A stretch of DNA of 64,000 nt from Thuidium tamariscinum (taxonomy: Eukaryota > Streptophyta > Bryopsida > Hypnales > Thuidiaceae), in contig OX344758.2 of NCBI GenBank assembly GCA_947034885.2, positions 2,916,501 through 2,980,500 of the forward strand, written 5' to 3'. Each line of letters opens with the position of its first letter. Position 1 is the first letter of the stretch. This document shows positions 43,265 to 56,172 of this stretch, one piece after another. The notes below the pieces were generated by a model. The model made no database searches. It had not been told where the DNA came from and worked only from the letters and a program-made list of their open reading frames with translations. The position numbers and the translations under genes were made by a program.

Positions 43265-46200
43265 TTACTTCAATGTTTATGCAGTATAGTATTGAAAGGA
43301 TACTATTTGAATACAAAATCAATATTGTCTCAATTAAAACTCTGGGTTTTCATTGAAACAGATCTGTTACAATATTTGCAATATGGTAGGAGGCTCAAAA
43401 AAGTGACTGGTCATTTGCAGTTGTCCCTAGGGAAGGCAAAAAAACAATGTGTAGAAGTTCTTAAATGAAGCAATGTTTGTGTGGTCAGAGGATGTGGGTT
43501 CCCTGTGCTTGGTTTTTGGCTCTTAACAAGGTGACTACTAGTGATCCAATGACTAGTTCTTACTTCCATTGTTGGTGAAAATAACCTTCTGAAAAATAAT
43601 AATTTCTATAATAATGACCGCTCCATGTTGAGAGGATGTACTTGTACATGCACAATTTCCATCTAACATGGGAACTACTCTAGATTGTTTTTTTAAACAA
43701 ATGAAATGGAAGACCACTTCAATTTGATTTCATGAAGACACCATTCAGACTTTTATGTACAATGTGCATTTCTACCTTGGTTACTTCTTGGACTTACTTG
43801 TTCTATTAAAAGCCATGTTGCAACTGAAATTTTTTGCAACCTATGAGCAATAATAGATACCTATGCATTTTTAATTCATTAAATTAAAGTTTATTCATTA
43901 TGGCTTAGAAAATTCTGATTCTACTTGTATTAGAATTGTTCTTTACTACTCTGTCCTCTGAAATCAAGAAAACCCCATTAACTTGCATACTATCTTCTGC
44001 AAGGGTGTATCTGTCCTTAAATGGACGCTTTATGAGCCTCCTATCATATTGATTTTGTTTTGAGATAGTATACTTTCAATATTATAAGGTGGGCATACCC
44101 AAAAGCACTATAAATTAGTACCACACCTAGTTACTATTACTAGGTTGTTCAGACTTTCATATAGCCTTATTGGCAAGTGAAAGCATGTTTCAATGCACCA
44201 AAGAATGTAGCATTTGGAAATAGTATGCAAAAGTCATTAAGGGTCAAGGTTTGTTTTCGAAAGTGCAATCTACATTTTGTGTACATAATTGAATTTGGAA
44301 ATGTATACAAATTGTAGATGGTGCTTTAAGGTTAGTACTACACAAACACTAAAACAACACTATTTCAATGGAGGGTTACTTTCTTCATGGAATTGTGATC
44401 CATTAGCTTAGTCAAGATGAATACAAACTTTGTAAGTCTAGTTGGGTGTGGTTCAGTCGTATCTAACTTAGAGGATGTCCTACAGCCCTAGAAATATTTT
44501 AATTTTTGGATGATAAGCAATCAATTCTAGCATGTGTTAACCTCTACTGTGACTTCGACGTAGCAAGTTAACCATGTTTGAAAGGGGTTAATAATCCCTC
44601 TACAAGTTATATTTTCTTCTAGAATTAGCAAATTGTTGTAATAAATGATAGTTTACTTTTTGCTTATGTAAGTTATGTGATTTGTGATTGGTTGGAAGTA
44701 AATTTTAGTGAGTTGTATTGTTTGAGATACAAATTGTCATCCCCTCTAAATTGGACAAATCTCAATTGAAGGGGATGTGGTATTTCAAGGGTTGCAATAG
44801 ATGCTTTTAGTAAGTTAAATCTGAAAGATATAGGTTAGTAAGGTATCAACACCTATAATAAAGCACACACTTTAGTACACAGTACAAACCAACAATTTTG
44901 AACACAACTAGGAAAAAATATCATACTAGGATGTTAGCAAATCAAAACAAAAGTGTATGTAATGGTTTGAGAATTTTTAGAATCTTAATTAGAATACTAA
45001 TTTTTAATTCAACTTTCATTGATTGCTTCAAATAACTCTTCCACTTTCATTGGTTCCATCTTCAAAACTTGTATTGAATTTGAACAGATGCTTTCTCACA
45101 TTTGGATCATTGAAGATACTTTTTAGTATGGGAGAGGAGGGGCATATGGAGATTGACCATTTTTTAGTATTATTTCCATTTTCCTATTTTTTTCCTTAAG
45201 AATGTGATTCAATTGATTTAAAGCTTACACTTTTCAAATCAATTTCAAAGCTTTAACAATTCATCCAAAAACAACATTTAGAATCTTAATATGATATATA
45301 ATTTTTTTATAATTGTCTAAATTTTTATTGTACAATAATTAATAAAAAAAATGGTCAACAATGCAATCTTAGGAAACATCAAATACTGTTAAATAATTTC
45401 TAAAAGCATAAACAATGTGTTATCTTCAAATTTTCATTAGTAAATTTTGGCAAGGTGAAACAAATCTCACCATTTTGTAAACTAGTAGAATCTTGTAGAT
45501 GAACAATTATCAAGTTCATAAGTTAGTTTCATTTTTGAATTCAACTTGCAAGTTTCCGCAGTCTGGAAACACAATTAAGTATAGAATCACAGAAATCCGA
45601 TGTGGTAGGGAAAATGCCGCATTATTTTTTTTTGAATTTTTTTTGGACTTCTTTTTACATTTCAAGACCCAATTTATTTTATGTTATTTTATTTTATTTT
45701 AAATGCCAGCCTGACAACTCTTGGCCGTTTCGGGAATTGTTTCGGGAACAGTCCCAAAATGGCCCTTTGGAGGCCTTAGATTTCATCTTATGGGACATTT
45801 TTAGCCTTTAATTTGCATAAACAAGCTAGATTTGGAGTGAAAAGAATTCAAATTTGTATTTATAGAAATTTAAAAATAAAAAGGTTCAATTTTGGATGAT
45901 TAAGAATACAAAATAATTTGAATGATTTCAAATTTTTTGAAGATGTTCCAAACAATATGCTAATATTATGAATTGTTGAATTTAAATTATTGATACGTAT
46001 ACAGATTTTCTAAATTTTTATAGGATTCAATTTAGTCAATTTTAGCTATCTACTTTTTCAATTTAAAAATGTTGGTATGAATTTCAAAGAGGTTTATATT
46101 TCTCGTTTTTTAAATTAAAAAATCACTACATTTGCCTTACATTTCATTATTTAAGTATAACTTTTTAAAAGGAGTAAAAAAAAATTCATCTTCTTATAAT

Positions 46201-47662
46201 TTTCTTTCCCCAATAGTTGTGCATTTTGCAAATAAAGTTGATCATTCCAAATTGTCATACTTTAAAAATCCTACAATCAATGTTTTGAACAATTAATTCC
46301 GTGCATACAAGACAAATAGTAGTCATTACTTTTGTGTCAATAAAAAAAATTCAAGTACATCCATATGCAAACAAGTATGTACCTAAATGGGACAATTTGT
46401 TGAAAACCTTCAATGTCAAAAAAATTGTTAGGCCTTGAAGGATTAATAGTTAAATTTAATGCTTAAACAATACAATACACATTATCTTTATTTTTTCATA
46501 AAAAATTTAGACAATAATAACTTCAATTTTTAATATGCACATTTAAAGATGATTCATTCCTAAGATAGAAAAATGATATCTAATATAAAAATTGATGGAC
46601 AAAATTATAGTTCAAATATGAACATCAACCTCAAAATGATAACAAGGGCTAATAGATGTTAATCTCTTGATTTTTATATTCCCCCAAGGTGGGAATGTAT
46701 CCATCAAGGGTTCTATTTTGAAAGAGAATGATATTGTTAGCAAATAGTGATCAATATACATTTTTTTAAGAAAATATTTAAAATATATTATTGAATATTC
46801 AATTGTTGCATTGCAACAAGAATTTGGGTGGCTTTTTTTTTTAGGATGAATGTAAACACTTTAGGATGAGCAATGGAATTTTCATCTATATTGTTAATTT
46901 TTTTGTCCATGCTCAAGAATATAAATAGATTCATCTATTCAATGAGTGTGAGATTATCCGAAATACGTAAGGATCTTTAAATTCTTAGAGAACTAAAAAT
47001 ATAGGCTCAAAATGAGGAATTATCCTTTATTTGAACTTTATTGCAAGGAAAGAAAGTTACTGTAGTCCATCTCATACTTAGAAAGAACAATTTTTCATAA
47101 ATATTTTTATAAATAGAAAGAAAATTTTGGCATAATGTGCTATTGTAGAAGAGTGTGGTTCAACATGCCCTCATGGGCACTAGATTGGTGGCTATATAGG
47201 CCTATAGAACTAAACTTCATCATTTTAGCTTGGTGCTAAAAGACCAAGCTAGAGATTGCTAATTTTGTAGCTCTCCTATAATAGCTTAATGCTCCAAATT
47301 TCATTAGTATTCAAATGGTTTATTTCAATTAAACCCTAAAGTTCCATTGTCCACTTGTACATGGATTAAAGCAAATTTTAGATAGGCTCTTACAATCTCA
47401 ATATTTGACACAAATTAGTTAGAATCTTTATATATTATAGGAAATCTAGTTTTTTCCAAGCTTTATACACATGTAATTTTGGCAAAAATGGTCACATGGT
47501 CAAGAAGTTATTATCCCTTGAAAAAAATACCAACACCCTATTCAACTTCAATTTATCCACATCCCCCCACCCAAATCCAAAGGTATTGATCTTGTTTTTG
47601 AAAAAAAGAAAACTCCTTTAAAAGCCATAGCATTATATGTTTTTTCATGGTCTTAAGAGATT
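43265..47662. other. AT-rich gene desert
   Basis: No gene is supported. Frames at 45499-45811 are driven by a T-rich, TTTTA-repeat stretch (about 45650-45705). Confidence 0.4.
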
Positions 47663-47671
47663 GTTTTGAGG
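47663..47671 (+). repeat. 9-bp target site duplication, left
   Basis: GTTTTGAGG, identical to 47911-47919 on the other side of the MITE. Confidence 0.75.
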
Positions 47672-47910
47672 CACGGTTGCTAGTATGTGAGCATAGAAGT
47701 GTGAGCTTATGAGCCTTAAAGATGATGCACCTATAGTATAGGTGCTTATACTATAGAAACCTTCTATGATAAGAATATATTTATATTATAGATACCTATA
47801 TTATAGGTATTTTTACTATAAACACCTTCAAAGGTGGTAGTATATCTACTTTTATACATATTAGAAGCTCACATGCTCACATGTTCATGCTCACATACTA
47901 GCATCGTTGT
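47672..47910. mobile_element. Mutator-like MITE (239 bp)
   Basis: The ends are inverted copies of GCTAGTATGTGAGCAT with a few extra, less conserved outer bases. The interior is AT-rich with TATAGGT/ACCTATA palindromes. The identical 9-bp flanks GTTTTGAGG (10 bp if the preceding T is counted) fit the 9-bp target duplication typical of Mutator/MULE elements. No coding capacity. Confidence 0.8.
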
Positions 47911-47919
47911 GTTTTGAGG
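47911..47919 (+). repeat. 9-bp target site duplication, right
   Basis: GTTTTGAGG, the partner of 47663-47671. Confidence 0.75.
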
Positions 47920-50269
47920 TTTTTCCCCGAAATTAATCCTTTTGTAGTTAATCAAACATTGTTAGTCTAATTTTTTTAATTTCAAGCCTTCTTTAAATTT
48001 ATTTTTTTCAAAAAGTATAAAAGAACTAAAAATCTATTTTTGAAAACATTTCAAAAATATATATTTGAAATATTTGATTATTAATTTAAAAGATAATTAA
48101 TTAATATTATTTAATGTGGCAATTTCTTTGCAACGTCAAATTGCTTACATGGCACAGTTCCTAGTGTTCTTCATGCATTTCCATAGTTTGGAAATCTACA
48201 ATCTTTTAAAAGCCCTCCAAAACATTCAATGACCCTCCAAAAAATCCAAAGCCATTGATGTTTGTCAAATGGATGATCTTAGCTATCCAAATGGATACAA
48301 AATATGGGTATAATATATGGTTTAGAATATGGACATGGATACAAATATGGTTTTAGAATTCAACTAAATTTTCCTATATTGAATGCATTGAGAATTGAAT
48401 TTCAGAAATACAAGTTTGTAGGTTGAGGGGAAGGGGGCCGTTGAAAAGTATTCATGTGAATTTAATTGAAAACAAACATTTTCTCACTATCTACAAGGTA
48501 CATAATTGTTACAACCTTTATATTCTAATTTCAACTTGAAGGACAAGTCAAGTAAAACTTTTTGGCTTGAATTTGAAGGGGCAACATTGGGACAAATTAT
48601 AGTTCTAAGATATAGATGAAGCAAGTTTTATAGTTTTGTGGCCAAAGACTTGTACTTTGTCAATCATATGCACATTATCAAGGATATACCCATCATCTAA
48701 AAGTAAATAAAGGCAATCTACCTCATTTTAATCACAATTAATGGATGAATGAATACAAAATGTTGATGTTCCCAATGAAAAAAATAGATGTAGGGACAAG
48801 ATAGGATTATCAAAGGCTCCATTATTAAAGGCTACCTACATGCTTAGTGTATTTGATGATTGCATACACCTTCTTATTTATATAGAAATTAGAGGATTTT
48901 ATTTTGTTTCTTATTTTTGTGTATAAAATATTTAAAAAAAATTCTATGCATCTTTGGAATTTTGGTTATTTAAAAAATACGTAATCCAATAAATTTTCCT
49001 TGAAAAATAAATGAAATTGATAAGATCTAATCCAAATCACTTTAAATTTTTTGGACTTTTACAGAATTAAATATGGATTTTGAAATTGGAGTCAAATAAG
49101 ACATTAAATGCATCCATTCCATGGTATGATCACTATTGTAGGAGCCTAGGGGCTAGGAGTCACTTGTATTTGACTTTGCAAAGGAGCTATGTGTCAGACC
49201 TTAGATGGGCAGATTCTTAATCCACACCAACCACTAAAGTTGAAGTTCCTTCTCTTCTTCATTTTTAGTACTGTATGCTATGGTTAGATTCGTCACACCC
49301 CAAACAAAATCATTTCTTTTTTGCTAAAACTCCCTTTTGTTAATAGCTTTTTGAATTTTTAGAAATTTGTAAGAGAGCATATGAAATATTTCGTTCGCTT
49401 TAATAGTAAGGATCTCCAACTTTATAGGCATGGTATTGTGGTAGCTTTATAAGTTAGGTTTTCCAAATTTGTCAAGATACTAAAGCTTTAGTGTACTTAA
49501 AAAGGCTTTATTGACAATCACAATTACTTGCACATAGTATTTGGTATTGATGGCTTCATAGGATTCTTTTTCTAAGATTCAAATTATTTTCATTAGAAAT
49601 TTCTACACTATTCAAATATGCCATGTTATATTTTTTGGAAATTTCATTACATATCACATTTATTTTTATTTTTCGAATTATTTTTTAACGTATTTGACCC
49701 AAGCATAGGGTACATCCACAAATGCAATTACTACAGTGAAGAAAACAATATTTCCCTCTCTATTACATAACTCTTGCCTGGTTGCTGTATGAAACTCCCA
49801 GCCTACAATTCTCTATTACATGAGTAGGTGATTTTCAGTTGAAAAATTTATTAAATAGAAAATCAACGTGCAATGTGCACTACATTCCACGTCTTCCACG
49901 ACAGACGCCTAAAGTAACCCTAAGCTTAGGGGCAAAAAAGAAAAGGAAGTCTAGCTAGCCCTTTCAGAAAAGTAGCTTTTCAGGTAGCAGGGCGGTGGGC
50001 GAGTGGGTCCTTCTTTCAAAAAACTTCCTTTCCGGCCCTTTCCTCTCGCACTGACAGGAAGCGAATTCTCTCACGCCTCTCTTCTTCGCAATAACTTAAG
50101 TTGAGTAGCTCCTGCATACCATCGCTCTCGCAGTTTCCCTCACATTCGTTTCTTCGACCTTCGCATTTCGAAATCTGCGAAAATGAAAAAGTAAAACAGA
50201 TCTATTCTCGCAACTGCAATAAAAGATTGCGTGAAGAATTGGGACGTACGGAACTCATGAGACTCTTTC
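47920..50269. other. Spacer; GC content rises from about 49.9 kb
   Basis: No gene is supported. From about 49900 the sequence becomes GC-richer and probably includes the upstream region of the ABC-transporter gene. Confidence 0.35.
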
Positions 50270-50985
50270 ACTTGTTATGAATCGTGCGAGAACGGGCAGC
50301 CGTTTGGAGTGAAAATATAGGTCGATTGCATCTGGAAGGGATACATTCATGTAATCTAACTGAATTACTCAAGATTGTTGTGTGAAGAAGGGGACAGAGT
50401 TTGCGAATGTGAAAAGAGGTTGAGTTTGGAGACGATTTGGAGCAGTAGGTCATTTGGAGTGATCTGCAGGTCGATTGCTGTTGGAAGGGATACATTCTTG
50501 TAATCTTACTCAGGATTGTGAAGGACTAGAGAAAGTGTGCGAATGTGAAACGAGGTCGAGTTTGGAGACGATTTGGAGCAATAGGTCATTTGGAGTGGCC
50601 TGCAGGTCGATTGCTGTTGTAAGAAATACATAAGTGTAATCTTTCTTGAGGATTGTGAAGAACTGGACAGAGTGTGCACATGTGAAGGGAGATTGTGTTT
50701 GGAGACGATTTGGAGCAGTAGGTCATTTGGAGTGGCCTTCTGGTTGATTGCAGTTGGAAGGGATACATTCTTGTGATCTTTCTCAGGATTGTGAAGGATT
50801 GGAGAGAGTGTGCGAATGTGAAACCAGGTCGAATTTGAAGACGATTTGGAGCAGTAGGTCATTTGGAGTGGCCTGCTGGCTGGAAGGGATACATTCGTGT
50901 AATCTTACTCAAGGTTGTAAAGGACGGGAGAGAGTGTGCTAATGTGAAGGGAGATTGAGTTTGGAGACGATTCGAAGCAATATTT
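50270..50985 (+). repeat. Tandem repeat, about five units of 126-138 bp
   Basis: A landmark GACGATTTGGAGCAGTAGG recurs at 50431, 50567, 50702 and 50840, and in degenerate form at 50966. Each unit also contains GGTCGATTGC, GGAAGGGATACATTC and GATTGTGAAGGA phrases. The last full unit lacks about 11 bases. The array ends about 110 bases before the ABC-transporter start codon, in its promoter or leader. Minus-strand frames through it (repeated LQMTYCSKSSPNST) are a by-product of the repeat. Confidence 0.85.
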
Positions 50986-51096
50986 GCGGATTGTCACCCG
51001 TGATGAGTTTTTGAGGACTCGGAATTCGAAGAGTACTGTGTTGTGTGAGGCGAGGGAGAGGTGTGGTAGGCGAGAGAGCGCACGGCTTGGTGGAGG

Positions 51097-54000
51097 ATGT
51101 CGTCGGGGGATGGGATGGGCGGGCAGCGGGCGCCGGAGCCGTCGTTGGCTTTAATATGGAAACTGTGGAGAGTGGGACGGATGTTCTTCTTTGGTGATCG
51201 ACGAGTCAAGGCTCGGTTTCTGCTCGTCATTGTGCTCTGTCTTTGCGCAGTTTGTGCAGGTTCTTCATGCTTTCTTTCTTTCTTTCTTTCTTTGTTGTAG
51301 CTAGGCCGTGACCTAATCCTGCTTGCTGTTGTGAGATTCTTGAACACAACGTCGTGTAGGTCAGAGGGAATTGACGCTTGACGAGGCTGTGATTGAGCAA
51401 GTGATTTGTTGTGTTTTTTTATCAAGCTACTTCTGCAGTGCGCTATTTCGGGTTGTAGCTGCGTGAGTGTTTTCTCGTGTTTGGGAGCTAAGCCCCAAAT
51501 GTCATGATAGATGATATGACATGATCAATTAGCATTAAGGTGTTGCGGTGTTGCAAGACTCTTTAGCCTTTTTCCCAAAGAAGGCTATGAAATTGTGTTA
51601 AGGTTTGGTGTTTTTTTGTGACTGAAAACAATGCGCTTTAGTTTGGACCTTGATGCACTGGATAAAAGTTTTCAGTGGCTCAAGTGATACCATGTTGTTT
51701 TTTATTGAATCATGACGCTGGATCTTGCGAAACTTTTTAAAACTCTGTTGTTTGGAATGCTTTCCTAGTAGATGGCCTTGCGAGCACGGTTTTACTTGAG
51801 CCGCTTACTTTTACAATGACATGGAAGCAAGTATGTCTTAAGCTAAATGGGGTTGTGATTGTGGGTTGGACAGGCTTGTTCGTGGTGATGTCTTATGTTC
51901 AAAGGGATTTTTCAACTGCTCTTTCCAACAAAGACATTCCCGGGTTTTATAGAGCCATCTGGCGATTTGTGGAGATTATCGTGGTGGCAGCTCCCTTGTA
52001 CTCATTTTATGGTTACATGCAGGTCCACTTGCTCATTCTGATCTCACTGCTGCTCTGCAATTTCTGCTTATTCCCGCATTGAGATGTTCAGTTGGTGCGA
52101 CTTATTTTGAGAAGCTTGGTTTCATAATAGTAATAGTTTGGATTTAGGTTAGCTCGTTAGCTAGTCAGTGCCTTTAGTGTGAAAGTTGGTTTTCACTTCG
52201 GGAGTTTGGACAATGGCATGGTCTTCAAGCGTGAGTATAATTTGATTTTAACTTATTTATCCCGTAGGGTTTGTTGTGTTGCAGAAACAATATACGTCCT
52301 GAAAATTCATCTGCGCTGGGATTTCTAACGCGACTTTTCATTTGGTACAGGACATGCTTAGTCTCGAGTGGCGGGCATGGCTGACGGAATACCTTCTCTC
52401 CAGTTATTTCTGTACAACTCCTTGCCAAGCCTCCTCACCTACCTGTCTCATTCTGGCATATGTACTTTTGCTAAGTTAGCATGCTGTAAAATGGAAGAGT
52501 GCTTCAATTTGGACAGATATGCATGTCATGTTTTTTGTTAAGTAACAAATCTCAGATCATTGACTTCACTTCAAACAAAAATTAATGTAGACTACTTACA
52601 TTGGCTGCCATTTATTGCCCAGAGTGCACGTCTTATGTACATTTAACTTAATGTAAGGTAGGTGGCCCTAATAGACAAGTGCTCTCATTCGGACAAATAT
52701 GCATAACTCAGATAAATGCGATTCGAGCCCTCCATTTGTCAATTGTCAAGAGCTTCTATGTCAATACTTCTACCTTAATGGACGTAATGGAATGAAGATA
52801 GCAACATGAGTTCTCATTTTTATTTAACATGTAATGATTGGATGCAAAACACTCGTAGTCTAATATGCAGTGCATTATATGTTGGTATTGAAAGACGTCA
52901 ATTAAACCTAATTTCTGGTTTCTTGGGCATGTGTATGCTTGAAGCCAACAGGGCATATTTTGATTTAAAAATGGATGGTAAACTCGACAATCCAGACCAA
53001 CGGATCTGCGAGGATGTATCGAGTTTTGTCCGGAACACAGTAGATATCATTGCCTTGTTATCAAGCAAGTTTTTGAATGTCCTCGGCTTCACTGGAGTTC
53101 TTTGGTACGCTTCTTTTCATAGCTTGTGGTGTTTTCTCTCCATATGTTTTTGCTATATCGTTGTTTGGTATCAGTCTGAATCGCAATGCCATTGAACATA
53201 TGCATGTAGCCCTGCCAACTTTTAGTCAATAAGCGCCTTAGTATCTTAGGAATATATTGATTGTTAATACAAACATGCCTTTGACTCTAGCAGGGAAGTT
53301 TAAACATTACCCACTCTTATGAATCTCATTTCTTCTCTGTTGCGTTCGACAGGTCCATAGCTCCAGAGTTGGTGTTTTTCTTGATTGGATACTCTGCGTT
53401 TGGGACCCTCGTCACCGTGAAGGGCTTCGGAAGTAGATTAATGAGCCTCAAATTTCAGGTAGCCCACTTTAACATTTAAGTGCCGAATGTCCGAAAGTGG
53501 TTGCTTCAATATCCATAGGAATTGAGATGAATCAATTTAGGAGCTTGAAAGCAGGTAAACAAATTTACCATTAGAAAGAAGAAATCATTTCCTACATCTA
53601 TCAACTATAGAAATATGTATTGAAGGTTCCTATTCTCGACTGTTTGCTTCCAAGGTGAACTTTCTGTATTAAATATAGCATTACTCTGCTTGCTTAAATA
53701 GATGCATCAACTGCACCCTTAGCTCTTAAGATTCAGAAAAGTAAAGTTCATTCGACTGATGGTGACCTTGACAGGCTCTTCAAAGAGAGGCCAATTTCAG
53801 GTATTCGCTTGTACGAGTTCGTGACAATGTCGAGTCTATCGCTTTCTACGGTGGTGAAAGTCATGAAGCGGCTACAATTAAGGTCGCACAAATTTTATTT
53901 GCAATGTGGGAGGCTTTATCTGAGCTGTATGTTGGGTTGTTGTTTCGTACCTCAGAGCTTGATGAGTGTAGTTTATCAAGACTGTTGATGGCTATTTAAA

Positions 54001-55976
54001 GGTGTTTCTGATGTTCCTGTTTTCCAGACTTTTTTAGCTACTATGGTGGCGAATATCAGGGAACTCATATTGTGGAACCGGCATCTATCCCTATTCAACA
54101 ACGTATATGAGTTCTCTATGATTATTGTCCCATCCATCATTGTCGCTCCTCGTTATTTTTCTGGAGAGGTACACGAATATTTTCAGTCCCTCGATCGACT
54201 GTACTTTCTATGGACGCAATCATAGTCATGTTTGATGTATTTATAATTTCAACTGTTTGTGCTGTGACGATCTTTTCATGGTGAGAAGCTGATTGGTTGG
54301 ACAGGTGGAATTTGGCGTCATTTCGCAAACTGGTTTTGCTTTCCACAGGATTTTGTCTGCTCTGTCTGTCATTGTACTTAAGTTTGACAGTCTCAGGTGC
54401 GCTTTGCAAATTTCCGTTCTTGATTAAGTTGCTGACTGTTGTCACGGTTCTGTTTCATTTGGTAATGGTAAGCTTAACGAGATGGTGGGGTTGGATTGGT
54501 TGTGAAGTCTTCGCATTAGAGGATTGATCCGAAGGATGCATTCTCAGTGGCCTTGCAGCGCAGACCGAAAGACTGGAAAGCCTACTTTCAGCACTTGACG
54601 ATCACACCGGAGACGTGCGATTAATGGAGCGTCATTTTGGTCGGACCTCCTCGGGTGTTGGCCTGGTTGGTGATGGCGATGACGACCGGGAGGACAGCCC
54701 TTTGTTGAACATGGTGTCCGGACCAATTCCCTCCGGTCCGTCCTCTGACACTAATAAACGTGAATCTTATGTCCTGAACATCGTCACTGAAGGTGTATCT
54801 TCTGGTCCGTATCTTAACACTGCACACGATGCAACCGAGTTTTTACATTTTGTTTATTCTGCTTTGAAGTTAGTTCCTTGAACTACATTAGTGACCTTTT
54901 CGGGCATAGCGTTAACAGGGTTTTCGGTAAAATCAGACTAACTGAGGAGCTTTTAGACATAATAAAGTGAGATCTCTCTGTATGTATTCGGTGATCACAA
55001 AGAGGGACACCTTCCCTGCATATCGAGGGAAGGACCATATGGAGATCTCTTAATGATTTAACGGGACGTTTATGATACGTCTAAAAGTTCTTGAAGTAGT
55101 TTAATTATATCAAAAACCTTTTACTAGAATATGTATGTAGAGCATGTATAGGCACATAGTGAACTCAATTTTTAATCTGTTCAAGTCACAGATTGTTTCC
55201 TGTTGCTTTCAATGCGAAGGTACTCGTTTTTTGTACTCGTGTCTGTATAAACTGATCAAGAAAATGACGCTCTTTAATTTGCAGGGAACATATTGAGGGA
55301 AGTGGGACCAGGTCTAGTGCTGAAGGATCTGTCAATTGCAACGCCTAATTCTCAGAGTGTGCTCTACCGGGACCTGAACCTGGAACTCGCCCCTGGGGAG
55401 TCACTTCTTGTCATGGGCCCGTCTGGGTGCGGTAAATCTTCCCTACTACGAGCCATTGCAGGGTTATGGAACCGGGGAAGCGGAATTTTGCAAAGCCCAC
55501 CTAGTTCTGACACTTTCTTTTTGCCTCAAAAACCATATATGCCACTGGGATCTCTTCGTGACCAGTTATTGTTTCCAAAGTCTTCCAGCCATTCTAATCC
55601 TTCCAGCTTGAGTGATGATGGGGATCTATACAAGGCGCTTCAAGAGGTGACGTTGGAGGGGTTGCCGGCACGAGTTGGGGGACTGGGAGCCGTGAAGGAC
55701 TGGTCGGACTCTTTGAGTGCTGGTGAACAGCAGCGCTTGGCTTTTGCGAGGCTGTTCCTGCACTCTCCGAAAGTGGCGTTTCTGGACGAAGCAAGCAGTG
55801 CTCTGGATGCAGGGAATGAAGCACGTCTGTATGAACTGTTGTCTGACAAGATCGATACTTATGTTTCGGTGGGTCATCGAACGTCGCTTGTGAAGTTTCA
55901 CACATATGTTTTGGAGTTCAAAGATGATCGCAGCTGGAAGATTTGTCGAAGAGACGAATTCATCAGCGCGAACTGA
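51097..55976 (+). CDS. ABC half-transporter, ABCD/SbmA-like (TMD-NBD), ten exons
   Basis: Exons are 51097-51259, 51874-52022, 52351-52411, 52945-53104, 53353-53458, 53775-53882, 54028-54168, 54305-54396, 54548-54792 and 55285-55976, all with GT...AG junctions and matching phases; they total 1917 bases, or 638 residues. Residues 1-345 form the membrane domain: TM1 near 40-60, the family phrase QRDFSTALSNKD (64-75), NPDQRICEDVSSF (140-152), EANFRYSLVRVRDNVESIAF (218-237) and VAPRYFSGE (288-296). A hydrophilic linker (345-415) leads to the ATPase: Walker A GPSGCGKSS (453-461), Q-loop Q490, signature LSAGEQQR (552-559), Walker B VAFLDE (572-577) and H-loop H606. All catalytic residues are present, so it looks intact. 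It resembles plant ABCD2 and bacterial YddA/BacA-type exporters. Dimerisation is expected; the substrate is unknown. No clear plastid transit peptide precedes TM1, so the target membrane is uncertain. Confidence 0.9.
51271..51293 (+). repeat. (TTTC)n microsatellite in intron 1 of the ABC gene
   Basis: Five to six TTTC units lie 12 bases after the first donor site, doubling as a pyrimidine tract. Confidence 0.85.
54702..54822 (+). repeat. Diverged 69-bp internal duplication spanning exon 9 and its donor
   Basis: TTGAACATGGTGTCC...GGTCCGTC (54705-54742) is echoed 69 bases later as CTGAACATCGTCACT...GGTCCGTA. In translation, LNMVSGPIPSGP resembles LNIVTEGVSSGP. The second copy contains the exon 9 donor (GAAG/GTGTAT). 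Confidence 0.45.
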
Positions 55977-56014
55977 TCTTTACGACAACATGAAAACATG
56001 AATGAAGATTTGTA

Positions 56015-56172
56015 AACGCGTATGAAGCGCATCTGTATGAAGTGCTGTCACAGATAGATACGTATGTTTCGGTTGGGCGTCGAACGTCGCTTGTGAAGTT
56101 TCGCTCGTTTGTTTCGGAGTTCAAGGATGACCGGAGCTGAAAGCTTCGTGGAAGAGAGGATTCATCTCAGAT
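56015..56172 (+). pseudogene. Degenerate duplicate of the ABC-transporter 3' end
   Basis: Starting 39 bases after the transporter stop, the sequence repeats the last coding part (EARLYELLSDKIDTYVSVGH onward) as EAHLYEVLSQIDTYVSVGRR... It has about one codon deleted, the H-loop histidine changed to arginine, and TGG changed to TGA (56138-56140). It ends at a donor-like ATTAAG/GTAGGG. This is a local tandem duplication of roughly 150 bases, lying in the 3' UTR or just beyond it. Confidence 0.85.

Noticed and set aside
50268-50862. Minus-strand frames with repeated LQMTYCSKSSPNST
   Set aside because: Translation of the tandem repeat array; nothing suggests expression.
51816-51873. ATG at 51816 as start of the ABC transporter
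   Set aside because: The family pattern needs TM1 to run directly into LFVVMSYVQRDF. Exon 1 (51097-51259) splices in phase to 51874, so 51816-51873 is intron.
53883-53990. Continuation of exon 6 of the ABC gene past 53882
   Set aside because: The frame stays open for a while, but splicing at AAG/GTCGCA to 54028 gives gap-free alignment to the remembered family sequence.
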